Source: Enterococcus nangangensis (GTDB taxonomy: Bacteria > Bacillota > Bacilli > Lactobacillales > Enterococcaceae). From it: a DNA stretch of 39,424 nucleotides. The translations under genes were made by a program, and so were the position numbers. Under the pieces are notes generated by a model that worked only from the letters and a program-made list of their open reading frames with translations, ran no database searches and had not been told where the DNA came from. The DNA lies in contig NZ_BJDR01000019.1 of assembly GCF_005405245.1 (NCBI RefSeq), positions 1 through 39,424 on the forward strand. The letters run 5' to 3'. Position 1 is the stretch's first letter. Each line of letters begins with the position of its first letter. Of this stretch, positions 18,059 through 25,292 are shown one piece after another.

Positions 18059-18087
18059 TTTACAAGAAAAAATATTTTCGCTACACT
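18059..18087 (+). promoter_or_regulatory. Promoter of the disulfide-reductase-like gene
   Basis: TTTACA (18059-18064) and TACACT (18082-18087) are separated by exactly 17 bases. Confidence 0.6.
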
Positions 18088-18116
18088 TGAGGCAGTTAAG
18101 TTCAAGGAGGAGTTCC

Positions 18117-19454
18117 ATGAAAATTATTGTCATTGGTGGCATTGCTGCCGGAATGTCGGCGGTAGCCAAGGCGCAACGCCTATTACCAGAGGCCACCTTT
18201 ATCGTCTATGAAAAAAGTAATTTAGTTAGCTTTGGCGCCTGTGGATTGCCTTATTATGTGGGGGGCTTTTTTGACGACCCAGCAGAAATGTTGGCACGGC
18301 GCAAAGAAGATTTTGAGAAAAAAGGCGTTAAAGTCAATACGCAACATGAAGTGCTCAGTGTTAACCCCAATGAAAAAAAATTAACTGTTAAAAACTTGGT
18401 GACGGGTGCCGTCTTTACTGAAACGTATGATCGTTTAATGATTGCCACAGGTGCACATCCGGTAATGCCGCCTTTTAACAATCACGAAGGCAAAGAAAAT
18501 TTATTTTTCTTGCGCACCATGACTGACGGTGAAAATATTAAAAAATATCTCTTACAACCTGACGTGAAAAAGGTGACGATTATTGGCGCTGGCTTCATCG
18601 GTTTAGAATTAGTGGAAGCCATGAAAAATCGCGGTAAAGAAGTGACCGTCGTGCAACTGGACGAGCGAGTGATGCCGGAAATTTTTGATCCAGAATTTAG
18701 TACAATCATTCAAGACGAAATCGTCAAAGAGGGCGTAGCTTTACATTTGAGTGAAAGTGTTCAAGGCTTTATTGGTGAGAAAAAAATTACCACTGTCGTT
18801 ACCAATAAAGGGGAATTAGCCACCGACTTAGTAATCGTTTCTACCGGCGTGCGCCCCAATACGGCCTTTTTAAAAGATACGGGCTTAAACTTAGCAAAAA
18901 ATGGCGCCATTATCATTAATCATCAAGGTCAAACGAATCTGCCAGCTATTTATGCGGCGGGGGACTGTGCTACCATTCCCCATTTGGTTACTGGTGAAGC
19001 GGTGTATTCTCCTTTAGCAACGGTGGCTAATAAAATGGGCCGCATCGTCGGCGAAAACTTAGCTGGCCAAGAAGCTAGTTTTGCGGGTACGTTAGGCACT
19101 TCTGGCTTGAAAGTGTTGACGATGGAAGCAGCCCGCACCGGTTTAAATTTAAAAGAAGCGCAAGCGGCAGGTTTTAACGCTAAAGAAGTGCTGATTAAAG
19201 ATAAAAACCAAACGAGTTATTATCCCGACCAACAAGACTTATTTATTAAATTAGTCTATGAAGCGACTACTAAACGAATTTTAGGCGGACAAATTGCCGG
19301 GAAAAAAGGCGCCGTCTTACGGATTGATGTCTTAGCTGTCGCCATCACTAAGGGAATGACCACTGAAGAATTAGGCTTCCTAGACGTTGTCTATGCACCG
19401 CCTTTTGCTCGCACGTGGGATGCCTTAAATATTGCCGGTAACGTTGCAAAATAA
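18117..19454 (+). CDS. FAD/NAD(P)-dependent oxidoreductase, CoA-disulfide reductase / NADH oxidase family
   Basis: Flavoprotein of the single-cysteine pyridine nucleotide disulfide reductase group. The N-terminal FAD motif is GGIAAGMSA (residues 7-15) and the redox-active C42 lies in SFGACGLPYYVGG. A second dinucleotide motif (IIGAGFIGLELVEAM) binds NAD(P)H. AAGDCAT is the second FAD contact, and the dimerisation domain ends in YAPPFARTWD. Length is 445 residues from ATG 18117, which has AAGGAGGAG upstream. Family members reduce CoA disulfide, peroxide or oxygen; the SFGACGLPYY form resembles CoA-disulfide reductases, but the substrate should be left open. A likely co-transcribed gene follows 18 bases later. 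Confidence 0.9.
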   Translation: MKIIVIGGIAAGMSAVAKAQRLLPEATFIVYEKSNLVSFGACGLPYYVGGFFDDPAEMLARRKEDFEKKGVKVNTQHEVLSVNPNEKKLTVKNLVTGAVFTETYDRLMIATGAHPVMPPFNNHEGKENLFFLRTMTDGENIKKYLLQPDVKKVTIIGAGFIGLELVEAMKNRGKEVTVVQLDERVMPEIFDPEFSTIIQDEIVKEGVALHLSESVQGFIGEKKITTVVTNKGELATDLVIVSTGVRPNTAFLKDTGLNLAKNGAIIINHQGQTNLPAIYAAGDCATIPHLVTGEAVYSPLATVANKMGRIVGENLAGQEASFAGTLGTSGLKVLTMEAARTGLNLKEAQAAGFNAKEVLIKDKNQTSYYPDQQDLFIKLVYEATTKRILGGQIAGKKGAVLRIDVLAVAITKGMTTEELGFLDVVYAPPFARTWDALNIAGNVAK

Positions 19455-19472
19455 AAAAGGGAGGGGAGCGCT

Positions 19473-20399
19473 TTGGAGCAAGTTTTAGTAAAACGAGTTT
19501 CCATGACGGAAAAAATGTTACAGTTAGCTCCCTTTTTAGGCAGCTTTGAATTAACGCGACCCCTGAATGGGGGAACCTATACGTTGTGGGTGTTTACTTT
19601 AGGTTACGGAATTAGTTGTGGTGAACGTATTTTAGAAATCGGTGCAAAAAATCCTTTTGAAAATGTTGACGAACCCTACTATTTAGGACCAGAAAATTAT
19701 TTAGCCAAGCGTCATGACGACTTTTACCAAATCGCCAGTGGCACAAAAATTATCTTAACTCCCGTACAATTGCAAACTTTCCAAATCAAAGAGCAACTCC
19801 AAGGAATGCTGGAAGTCGGGGGAAATTTACTCAAGAAGACACCCCCAACACCACCAGATTTAGAATTTATCGGTATTCAGGCGCGGGAATTTTTTCCTTA
19901 TCGTCATCTTGTAACGCCTAAAGGTTTTTTGTGTGGTTCTTATGCTAGTTGTGTCTTGTTTTGTTATTTACAAGATCAGGGGCAATTGACGATTCCTTCT
20001 TCCTTAAGAGAAATCAAGAGTAACGAAAGTGAGAAGTTATCCCAAAGTTTAATTCATTGGCTACAACCGATTGACTTGCCCACGATTCCCGCACAAATTG
20101 CCCTAGGTTGGCGCCGCTTCTTTCATCATTACCGTATTCCTGTTAAAATTCATTTTCAAAGTTTGGGAGCCAAAGTGGCCGCTAAACGTTTGTTGCAACA
20201 AGAAGAGCCCTTTATCTTAGGCGTCTTAAAATATTTTGGCGCGACTTATGGCAATCACTGGGTAGTGTGCTATGCTTATAGTGAAGCATTTGGTCAGACT
20301 TTTTATCAGATTCATGATAACTGGGGAGATTACCGTAAAATCATCGCCGCAACTTGGGGAAATGGCTTAGTAAGTGTAAAAAAGCGTATCAATCCTTGA
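19473..20399 (+). CDS. Protein of unknown function with a papain/C39-like Cys-His-Asp pattern
   Basis: I do not recognise a named family with certainty. The C-terminal half resembles a papain-fold domain of the peptidase C39-like kind: C154 in [10 protein letters not shown] starts a helix, H262 lies in [10 protein letters not shown], and D282/N283 in HDNWGDY could complete a triad. The N-terminal 130 residues contain a segment ([15 protein letters not shown]) and no membrane helix or signal peptide, so it is probably cytoplasmic. Length is 308 residues. The TTG start is supported by AAGGGAGGGGAG just upstream; ATG 19503 is the alternative. It lies 18 bases after the flavoprotein and is probably co-transcribed. 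Peptidase, transglutaminase or non-catalytic roles are all possible. Confidence 0.65.
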   Translation: MEQVLVKRVSMTEKMLQLAPFLGSFELTRPLNGGTYTLWVFTLGYGISCGERILEIGAKNPFENVDEPYYLGPENYLAKRHDDFYQIASGTKIILTPVQLQTFQIKEQLQGMLEVGGNLLKKTPPTPPDLEFIGIQAREFFPYRHLVTPKGFLCGSYASCVLFCYLQDQGQLTIPSSLREIKSNESEKLSQSLIHWLQPIDLPTIPAQIALGWRRFFHHYRIPVKIHFQSLGAKVAAKRLLQQEEPFILGVLKYFGATYGNHWVVCYAYSEAFGQTFYQIHDNWGDYRKIIAATWGNGLVSVKKRINP

Positions 20400-20442
20400 G
20401 AAAATATGTTATCGTACGAGAGTAAGGAAATGGAGGAAGCTC

Positions 20443-21417
20443 ATGATACCCGAAGAACCAATGAAAATTTTTAGTTTAAATGCCAATCGCCCTTTAGCCG
20501 AAAAAATCGCGGCAGAACTTGATCAACCACTAGGAAAGTGTACTGTCAAACAATTTAGTGATGGTGAAATCGCCATTAACATTGAAGAAACAGTGCGCGG
20601 CTTCCATGTCTTTGTTATCCAAGCGACCAACGACCCGGTAAATGACCGCTGGCTGGAACTTTTAATTATGATTGATGCTTTAAAACGGGCCAGTGCCAAA
20701 ACCATCAACGTGGTGATGCCGTATTACGGTTATGCCCGCCAAGATCGCACGACTAAGCCGCGGGAGCCCATTACGGCTAAACTTGTCGCCAACATGCTAG
20801 TCAAAGCTGGCGCTAGTCGTGTGCTAACCTTAGATTTACACACGGTGCAAGTCCAAGGATTCTTTGATATTCCCGTCGATAATTTATTCACGGTACCTTT
20901 GTTCTCCCAATATTATTTAGATAAAAACTTAGACCTCGAAAATCTCGTGGTGGTGGCGCCTAAAAACAGCGGCATCAGTCGTTCTCGCTCCTTAGCTAAC
21001 GATTTAGATGTACCGATTGCCATCATTGACTACGCTAAAGATGAAACCGGCGCAAGCTTTGGTTACATTATCGGTGAAGTCCAAGATAAAATTTGTATCA
21101 TGATTGATGATATCTGCAATACTGGTGTAACCTTTAGCCGCGGCTCACAAATTTTAGCTGAAGCGGGGGCCAAAGAAATTTACGCTTGTGCTTCCCATGC
21201 TATTTTCTCTAAAGGTGCCAAAGAACGCATCGCCGAAAGTCCTATTAAAGAGTTGTGTGTGACGGATTCGGTTTTAGTTGACGCACCAGAGTTAAAGGAC
21301 AAGTTAGTGGAACTTTCCTGTAGCGCTTTAATGGCCGAAGCGATTCGACGGATTCATACCAATACCCCAATGAGTCCTTTATTTAAATTAAGCAAGAGCC
21401 ATCAAGATAAAAAATAA
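20443..21417 (+). CDS. prs: Ribose-phosphate pyrophosphokinase, divergent second-copy type
   Basis: PRPP synthase family: makes 5-phosphoribosyl 1-diphosphate from ribose 5-phosphate and ATP in active members. The N-terminal [12 protein letters not shown] and [21 protein letters not shown] match the family, as does [18 protein letters not shown]. Two sites deviate from the classical enzyme. The catalytic-loop region reads [16 protein letters not shown] instead of SPDxGGVxRAR, and the PRPP loop reads DDICNTGVT instead of DDxIDTAGT. This matches the second Prs form known in lactic acid bacteria. Length is 324 residues. The ATG at 20443 has GGAGG six bases upstream; M7 is an alternative start. 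A housekeeping prs is expected elsewhere. Confidence 0.9.
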   Translation: MIPEEPMKIFSLNANRPLAEKIAAELDQPLGKCTVKQFSDGEIAINIEETVRGFHVFVIQATNDPVNDRWLELLIMIDALKRASAKTINVVMPYYGYARQDRTTKPREPITAKLVANMLVKAGASRVLTLDLHTVQVQGFFDIPVDNLFTVPLFSQYYLDKNLDLENLVVVAPKNSGISRSRSLANDLDVPIAIIDYAKDETGASFGYIIGEVQDKICIMIDDICNTGVTFSRGSQILAEAGAKEIYACASHAIFSKGAKERIAESPIKELCVTDSVLVDAPELKDKLVELSCSALMAEAIRRIHTNTPMSPLFKLSKSHQDKK

Positions 21418-21422
21418 ACGAG

Positions 21423-21457
21423 AAGGAGTTGTGGCAAAAAAAGCTGCAACTCCTTTC
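21423..21457 (+). terminator. Terminator-like hairpin after prs
   Basis: AAGGAGTTG pairs with CAACTCCTT (21447-21455) around an A-rich loop, but the T-tail is only CCTTTCCCC. Termination is probably partial, leaving read-through into the cysteine desulfurase gene possible. Confidence 0.6.
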
Positions 21458-21481
21458 CCCATCAGAAAAGGTGAACATGTT

Positions 21482-22633
21482 ATGGCAGCAATTTATTTCG
21501 ATCACGCAGCAACGACGCCGATGCATCCAGAAGTGGTAGCAGTAATGACCCAAGCCCTGACGGAAAGTTTTGGTAATCCCTCTAGCATTCATCAATTCGG
21601 ACGGCGCGCGCACCAACAGTTAACAGCAGCGCGGCAAATTGTTGCGTCATCTTTAAACGCTAAACCCCACGAAATTATTTTTAATTCAGGCGGAACAGAA
21701 GGGGATAATACGGCAATCATCCAAACGGCGCTAGCTAGAAAAGCTGAAGGAATGCACATTATTACCACCGCCATTGAACATCCCGCCGTCCTAGAACCCA
21801 TGAAGTATTTAGCTAGCCTTGGTTTTGATATTACTTATTTACCTGTAGATCAAACGGGGATGATTGCTTTAGCTGATTTGCAGGCCGCCTTACGACCGGA
21901 GACGATTCTTGTTTCCGTGATGTTTGCCAACAATGAAACGGGAAATATTTTACCTATTGCAGAAATTGGCGCCATCTTAAAGGCACATCCGGCGACTTTT
22001 CATGTGGATGCGGTGCAAGCGTATGGCGCTTTACCCATTGATGTCACAGCTTTAGGTATCGATCTTTTAAGTGTCTCCGCCCATAAATTTAACGGCCCCA
22101 AAGGTGTGGGCTTTTTATACAAAAAAGACGGCGTCAACTTCCCTAGCTTCTTAAAAGGTGGCGAGCAGGAAGAAAAACGGCGCGCCGGGACAGAAAATCT
22201 CCCAGGCATCTTAGGGATGGCTAAGGCCATTACCCTGCTTACCCCCGCCGAAAAAGCGCGGCGGAAAGTTTATCTGCAAAAATTAGCTGACACTTTAATC
22301 GCCCAACTAAAAGCTAGCGACATCGAGTTTTCTTTAAATGGCAATCTAGAAAATAAATTGCCCCACGTGCTAAATCTCCGCTTGCCCCGCGTGAACCACG
22401 ACATCTTGTTAACGCGGTTAGACTTAGCCGGCATGGCGGTGTCTTCTGGTTCGGCCTGTACAGCAGGGAACATCGAACCTTCCCACGTGCTGGCGGCGAT
22501 GTATGGTGAAGAGAGCCCCATTTTAAAAGAAAGTTTGCGAGTATCTTTCGGCTATGAAAATACCTTAGAAGAAGTGGAACAGTTTAGCCAACGTTTAATT
22601 GCCGAAGTCAGCCGACTGCAAAAAAAAGACTAG
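21482..22633 (+). CDS. Cysteine desulfurase (IscS/NifS family)
   Basis: PLP enzyme that takes sulfur from cysteine and passes it on as persulfide. YFDHAATTPMHP and NSGGTEGDNTAI are conserved N-terminal blocks. The PLP lysine is K202 in SAHKFNGPKG and the catalytic cysteine is C326 in SSGSACTAG. Length is 383 residues. ATG 21482 is chosen for AAAAGGTGA about 8 bases upstream; an earlier in-frame GTG at 21431 falls inside the preceding hairpin. In many Firmicutes this type sits beside mnmA and supplies sulfur for tRNA 2-thiouridine. Here mnmA is about 6 kb further on, behind an accessory block. Confidence 0.95.
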   Translation: MAAIYFDHAATTPMHPEVVAVMTQALTESFGNPSSIHQFGRRAHQQLTAARQIVASSLNAKPHEIIFNSGGTEGDNTAIIQTALARKAEGMHIITTAIEHPAVLEPMKYLASLGFDITYLPVDQTGMIALADLQAALRPETILVSVMFANNETGNILPIAEIGAILKAHPATFHVDAVQAYGALPIDVTALGIDLLSVSAHKFNGPKGVGFLYKKDGVNFPSFLKGGEQEEKRRAGTENLPGILGMAKAITLLTPAEKARRKVYLQKLADTLIAQLKASDIEFSLNGNLENKLPHVLNLRLPRVNHDILLTRLDLAGMAVSSGSACTAGNIEPSHVLAAMYGEESPILKESLRVSFGYENTLEEVEQFSQRLIAEVSRLQKKD

Positions 22634-22654
22634 CCACTTTTCCCTAAAGTTCGC

Positions 22655-22660
22655 TATAAT
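22655..22660 (+). promoter_or_regulatory. Candidate -10 box before the DUF1831 gene
   Basis: A perfect TATAAT lies 22 bases after the cysteine desulfurase stop and 35 before the next start. TAGCCA (22631-22636) with an 18-base spacer is the only, weak, -35 candidate. Confidence 0.4.
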
Positions 22661-22694
22661 AGGAAGTAGCAAATAAAATGACGAGGTGAAGGAA

Positions 22695-23039
22695 ATGTCC
22701 TTTCAAAAATCAGCAACAGTTCTTGGTTGTCCTAAAATGTATCGCTTAAATCCTAGTGCCAAACGTTACACGTTACGCGATAACGGCTTTACCGTGACGA
22801 ACGGTGGTAACTTCCAATTAATTTTACCTTTACAAGCAACACCCCAAAGTCGAGAAGGTTTTAAATTAAAAATTACCGTGGATGAAGCTATCCAAACTTT
22901 GAAAATGTCCATCACCACAGCCAATGGTTTAAAAGCGGTGAACTTGTTTAAAGACGACCAACACAAAATGTTGCAAGATAAATTTTACTTCTTACTTGCC
23001 GGCATGATTGATCGCGGCTTATTTGAAGAAGTGGCATAA
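22695..23039 (+). CDS. DUF1831 family protein
   Basis: Small protein of 114 residues found in lactic acid bacteria directly after the cysteine desulfurase gene; biochemical function unknown. It begins SFQKSATVLGCPKMYRL and has no membrane segment or signal peptide. The conserved position suggests a role near sulfur transfer or tRNA thiolation, but this is inference. ATG 22695 follows GAGGTGA closely; a GTG at 22686 overlaps that site and is less likely. Confidence 0.82.
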   Translation: MSFQKSATVLGCPKMYRLNPSAKRYTLRDNGFTVTNGGNFQLILPLQATPQSREGFKLKITVDEAIQTLKMSITTANGLKAVNLFKDDQHKMLQDKFYFLLAGMIDRGLFEEVA

Positions 23040-23077
23040 ATAGTTTTTTTACTTGTAGAAGAAAGAAGGCTGGGAAG

Positions 23078-23341
23078 ATGACTTGGGTATTTTTTGGACT
23101 ATTGATGGTTGCTTTAGGTACAGTATCTCATCAACAAGCAGAAATAAAGAAATTAAAAACCGATATCTTCTTTGCTAAAAAAGACTAATCCACCGAAGCT
23201 AGACGTTTACTAGTAATGGAAAATCTTTCCCCTACTGAGGCAGTGAAAATTCTGCAAAAAAACTATATCGGCTTGTCCCAAGGAATAGCCGAAAAAGTTG
23301 TGCAGCAAGTTTCAGCTATTCTTCTGGAAACTGAAAAGTAA
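23078..23341 (+). pseudogene. Small membrane protein gene interrupted by one in-frame TAA
   Basis: Reading frame 23078-23188 gives 36 residues with a membrane segment (WVFFGLLMVALGTV), then a basic stretch ending in IFFAKKD and TAA (23186-23188). The same frame continues open for 50 further codons to TAA at 23339-23341. It encodes STEARRLLVMENLSPTEAV followed by a helix-rich tail with GLSQGIAEKVVQQV. That tail resembles the C-terminal motif of L7/L12-like small proteins (EAIK..., GL..., AK..V). I read it as one gene of about 87 codons broken by a nonsense change. Alternatively the 36-residue peptide is real and the tail is decay. The second part has an ATG (23216) but no ribosome site. Confidence 0.5.
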
Positions 23342-23348
23342 GTAAAAT

Positions 23349-23393
23349 AAAAACGACAACGTCCTCTCAACATAAAAGGACGTTGTCGTTTTT
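23349..23393. terminator. Strong bidirectional terminator at the left edge of the accessory block
   Basis: AAAACGACAACGTCCT pairs perfectly with AGGACGTTGTCGTTTT, with an 11-base loop and A/T tracts on both sides. It ends the desulfurase/DUF1831 transcript and the convergent regulator transcript. Confidence 0.95.
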
Positions 23394-23402
23394 GCGTTTT
23401 CT

Positions 23403-24065
23403 TTAGTTAAAACTAAGATTGTAAGTCCCAGGTTCAGCCCAAATTTCGACGCGGTATTTCACATGGCGTTCAAGCTTAGTTATAGTTGTCGCCTGTCCTG
23501 GCTGCAGCGTGACAGTTGCTATTTCTTTTTGTATGTCCTGTTGAAAAATTTTAAGGGTCACGGTCTGTGGGTTACTAACATCACTAACGATTTCTTTCTT
23601 GAAATGGAATCCAGTAAAGGTGACGACTGCTGTTTTTCCCTGAGTATCTTGCAGCAGGGCATCTTTTTCACCATCTTTCACGACTGCTACAAAATGTTGT
23701 TCTTTAGCAATCAGGCCATCTAAATAATGGGTATTCGTGTAAATACCATACCCTGAGGCGACAGAAAATAAACTTAAAATAAGGACTAACGGAATTAAAA
23801 TCCGTAACCAACGCTTGCGACTGACGTTCTTTTTTTGTTCGTGACTCACTTCTTCCACCATAACTGGATCCTCCCTAAGTAGTTGATCTAAAGAGACGTC
23901 AAGAATATCGCTTAAGGTCAAAATTAAATCAAGATCAGGATAGTTCCTCCCAATTTCCCAATTAGAGACCGACGAGCGGGAAACATTTAATTGTGCCGCT
24001 AAGTCTGCTTGCGTTAAATTTTTTTCTTTGCGAAATGTTTTAATCCGTTCACCAATCGCCACCAT
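23403..24065 (-). CDS. Membrane-anchored XRE-family regulator with extracytoplasmic beta domain
   Basis: A 220-residue protein in three parts. Residues about 5-60 are a helix-turn-helix of the XRE/Cro type (LTQADLAAQLNVSRSSVSNWE). Residues about 86-110 form one hydrophobic segment (IPLVLILSLFSVASGYGIY) after a basic KRWLR. Residues 111-220 would be outside and are strand-rich. That outside domain resembles the secreted protein encoded divergently (24281-24697): residues 158-194 align without gaps to its 71-107 with 12 identities. ATG 24065 is chosen because GGGAGGTGG lies just upstream; an earlier start at 24098 has none. DNA binding with signal input from outside is inferred. Confidence 0.88.
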   Translation of the reverse strand: MVAIGERIKTFRKEKNLTQADLAAQLNVSRSSVSNWEIGRNYPDLDLILTLSDILDVSLDQLLREDPVMVEEVSHEQKKNVSRKRWLRILIPLVLILSLFSVASGYGIYTNTHYLDGLIAKEQHFVAVVKDGEKDALLQDTQGKTAVVTFTGFHFKKEIVSDVSNPQTVTLKIFQQDIQKEIATVTLQPGQATTITKLERHVKYRVEIWAEPGTYNLSFN

Positions 24066-24130
24066 CTTGCCACCTCCCACATCTTTATTAAAGAGCAATC
24101 CGCGTTACTAAGCTAGCGCGCGTTTCACAC

Positions 24131-24159
24131 ATTATACAATTTCTTTCCATCATTTGGAA
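24131..24159 (-). promoter_or_regulatory. Promoter of the membrane-anchored regulator
   Basis: Minus-strand TATAAT (24136 to 24131) is a perfect -10. TTCCAA (24159 to 24154) lies 17 bases upstream and is a weak -35. The leader to the ATG would be about 60 bases. Confidence 0.5.
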
Positions 24160-24170
24160 GAATCGCCGTC

Positions 24171-24206
24171 AAATAGCCTTGCCACGATTTGTGGCAAGGC
24201 TATTTT
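24171..24206. promoter_or_regulatory. Perfect inverted repeat in the divergent control region (terminator/attenuator or operator)
   Basis: AAATAGCCTTGCCAC (24171-24185) and GTGGCAAGGCTATTT (24191-24205) pair perfectly over 15 bp with a GATTT spacer. A T-tract ends the plus-strand repeat and an A-tract begins it. It lies between the regulator promoter and the secreted-protein start, about 75 bases before that start. It can act as a terminator or attenuator, or as a dyad bound by the regulator. Confidence 0.75.
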
Positions 24207-24237
24207 AGCAAAAAAGATAGTAAATGTTGATAAATTT

Positions 24238-24246
24238 TGGTACTTT
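24238..24246 (+). promoter_or_regulatory. Possible extended -10 element for the secreted-protein gene
   Basis: TGGTACTTT fits TGN plus a weak -10, ending 35 bases before the ATG at 24281. No good -35 is present, as expected for a regulated promoter. This is a weak call. Confidence 0.25.
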
Positions 24247-24280
24247 TTTGGTGAACAAAAAAACTTTAGGAGGAATCATC

Positions 24281-24697
24281 ATGAAAAAATTTTTTATTAG
24301 CAGTGCTTTTTGCGTATCGTTACTTTTCTCAATGTCATTTGCCATTTCAAAAGTTTCCGCCAATGAAGTTCAAGACGAGAGTTTTAAAAGTAGTAATGAA
24401 ATTTTAGTTAGTTGGCACGGGACAGCTAATCTAGTTTCAGATGCTTATAATAATATCACATCATCGAATAATATTTTTACGGACTCTCCCGTTATTATAA
24501 GCGATGCATCTAACAAAGCAACAGTTTATATCATGGTGGTAAATGAAAGCGGCGAGCAACTGGGAAGTATCAAAACATTGTCTCCGGGGAGTTCTGTTAC
24601 TTTAGGGCCGATTCCATGGGATAGTGGAACCTACACTATTAAAGGAAAGGCGCCAAGTAGTAGTAATGAAGGTGTATATACATTCACTGTTGATTGA
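24281..24697 (+). CDS. Small secreted beta-rich protein resembling the sensor domain of the adjacent regulator
   Basis: A 138-residue protein with an N-terminal signal peptide (KK, then a hydrophobic core to about residue 20) and a likely cleavage after SKVSA at residues 23-27. The mature part is about 111 residues, without cysteine, rich in Ser, Asn, Thr and Val and strand-forming. Residues 71-107 match residues 158-194 of the membrane regulator: ISD-SN--TV and TL-PG---T are shared. WHG near 45 pairs with FTG in the regulator, and both end in G-x-Y. ATG 24281 is supported by AGGAGG at 24268-24273. It could be a ligand, decoy or cargo; no named family is recognised. Confidence 0.85.
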   Translation: MKKFFISSAFCVSLLFSMSFAISKVSANEVQDESFKSSNEILVSWHGTANLVSDAYNNITSSNNIFTDSPVIISDASNKATVYIMVVNESGEQLGSIKTLSPGSSVTLGPIPWDSGTYTIKGKAPSSSNEGVYTFTVD

Positions 24698-24734
24698 GAG
24701 CTTAACGTAATTGAGGGCCTGAAAGGAGGATAGC

Positions 24735-24761
24735 ATGGTCAAGATAATTACGAGAAGATAG
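24735..24761 (+). CDS. Eight-codon open frame behind a strong ribosome site
   Basis: AAAGGAGG (24723-24730) is well placed for an ATG at 24735, giving MVKIITRR and a stop. It may be a leader peptide, the remnant of a lost gene, or chance. It lies between the two secreted-protein genes in a 142-base gap that has no clear terminator. Confidence 0.25.
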   Translation: MVKIITRR

Positions 24762-24839
24762 ATTTTAAATGCCTAAAATTGGGTTTTTGAACTAGTATCC
24801 GGCTTTCTTTTTAGAATAATATAATTAGGAGATGAAATT

Positions 24840-25253
24840 ATGAATAAAAAAGCCATAATTGGAATTGGAACATGTCTTTTGACTCTAGGAGCAGCTTCAA
24901 TGGTCAGCGCAGGTGGCTCTTGGTCAGAGTCGCTTACCTTTGATGTTAAAGGGGTAAATAGTAGTACGGTTGGCAATTGGGATACTCAAAGTAAAAATAA
25001 AGTAACAGACGACGCCCAAGCGAGCTTCCATTCAATTGCTCGCTCTAGTTGGAGCGGTATGGACGGTCGTGTTGTAAATAGTGATGGTGTATCTCGTTCT
25101 TCGTGGGCTAGAAATCTAGATCCGGGAATAACTGTGGATGTGGATACTACTGCTTCTAATGGATATGCATATGTTCCTGAGATAAGTTCGGATATTACTC
25201 AAATAGGAACAGACTCTATCAGTTTTAAGTGGAGTCCGGATAATCCAGATTAA
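24840..25253 (+). CDS. Second small secreted protein, likely linked to the ABC transporter
   Basis: A 137-residue protein with a clear signal peptide (MNKKAIIGIGTCLLTLGAAS) and a likely cleavage after MVSA at residue 24, leaving GGSWSESLTF as the new N-terminus. The mature part is about 113 residues, lacks cysteine, and is rich in Ser, Asp, Asn and Trp with two similar SSW motifs (ARSSWSG and SRSSWAR). The end is FKWSPDNPD. Its layout recalls small secreted proteins such as the lactococcin 972 and DUF2712 groups, but I cannot assign it to either. The ATG has TAGGAG at 24826-24831. It directly precedes the transporter genes, which suggests it is the exported or guarded product. Confidence 0.82.
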   Translation: MNKKAIIGIGTCLLTLGAASMVSAGGSWSESLTFDVKGVNSSTVGNWDTQSKNKVTDDAQASFHSIARSSWSGMDGRVVNSDGVSRSSWARNLDPGITVDVDTTASNGYAYVPEISSDITQIGTDSISFKWSPDNPD

Positions 25254-25264
25254 TAAAGAAATTT

Positions 25265-25292
25265 GCTCTTTGTGTGGTTTAAAACAGAGGGC
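25265..25292 (+). other. Intercistronic hairpin between secreted-protein gene and transporter genes
   Basis: GCTCTTTGT (25265-25273) pairs with ACAGAGGGC (25284-25292) over 9 bp including two G-U pairs. No T-tract follows. The position fits a processing or partial-stop element that keeps the small-protein message more abundant than the transporter message. Confidence 0.45.

Noticed and set aside
20400-20442. A purine-type riboswitch or classical promoter ahead of the PRPP synthase gene
   Set aside because: The gap is only 43 bases, with no recognisable aptamer and no matching -35/-10 pair.
21431-21481. An upstream GTG start for the cysteine desulfurase
   Set aside because: It lies inside a terminator-like hairpin and adds residues not found in the family; ATG 21482 has a proper ribosome site.
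24171-24206. The inverted repeat as part of a CRISPR or repeat array
   Set aside because: It is a single dyad with no second copy in the window.
24840-25253. Identification as a lactococcin 972-type bacteriocin
   Set aside because: The GGSW start after the signal peptide is suggestive, but the rest lacks the expected pattern and the transporter genes are of a different type.
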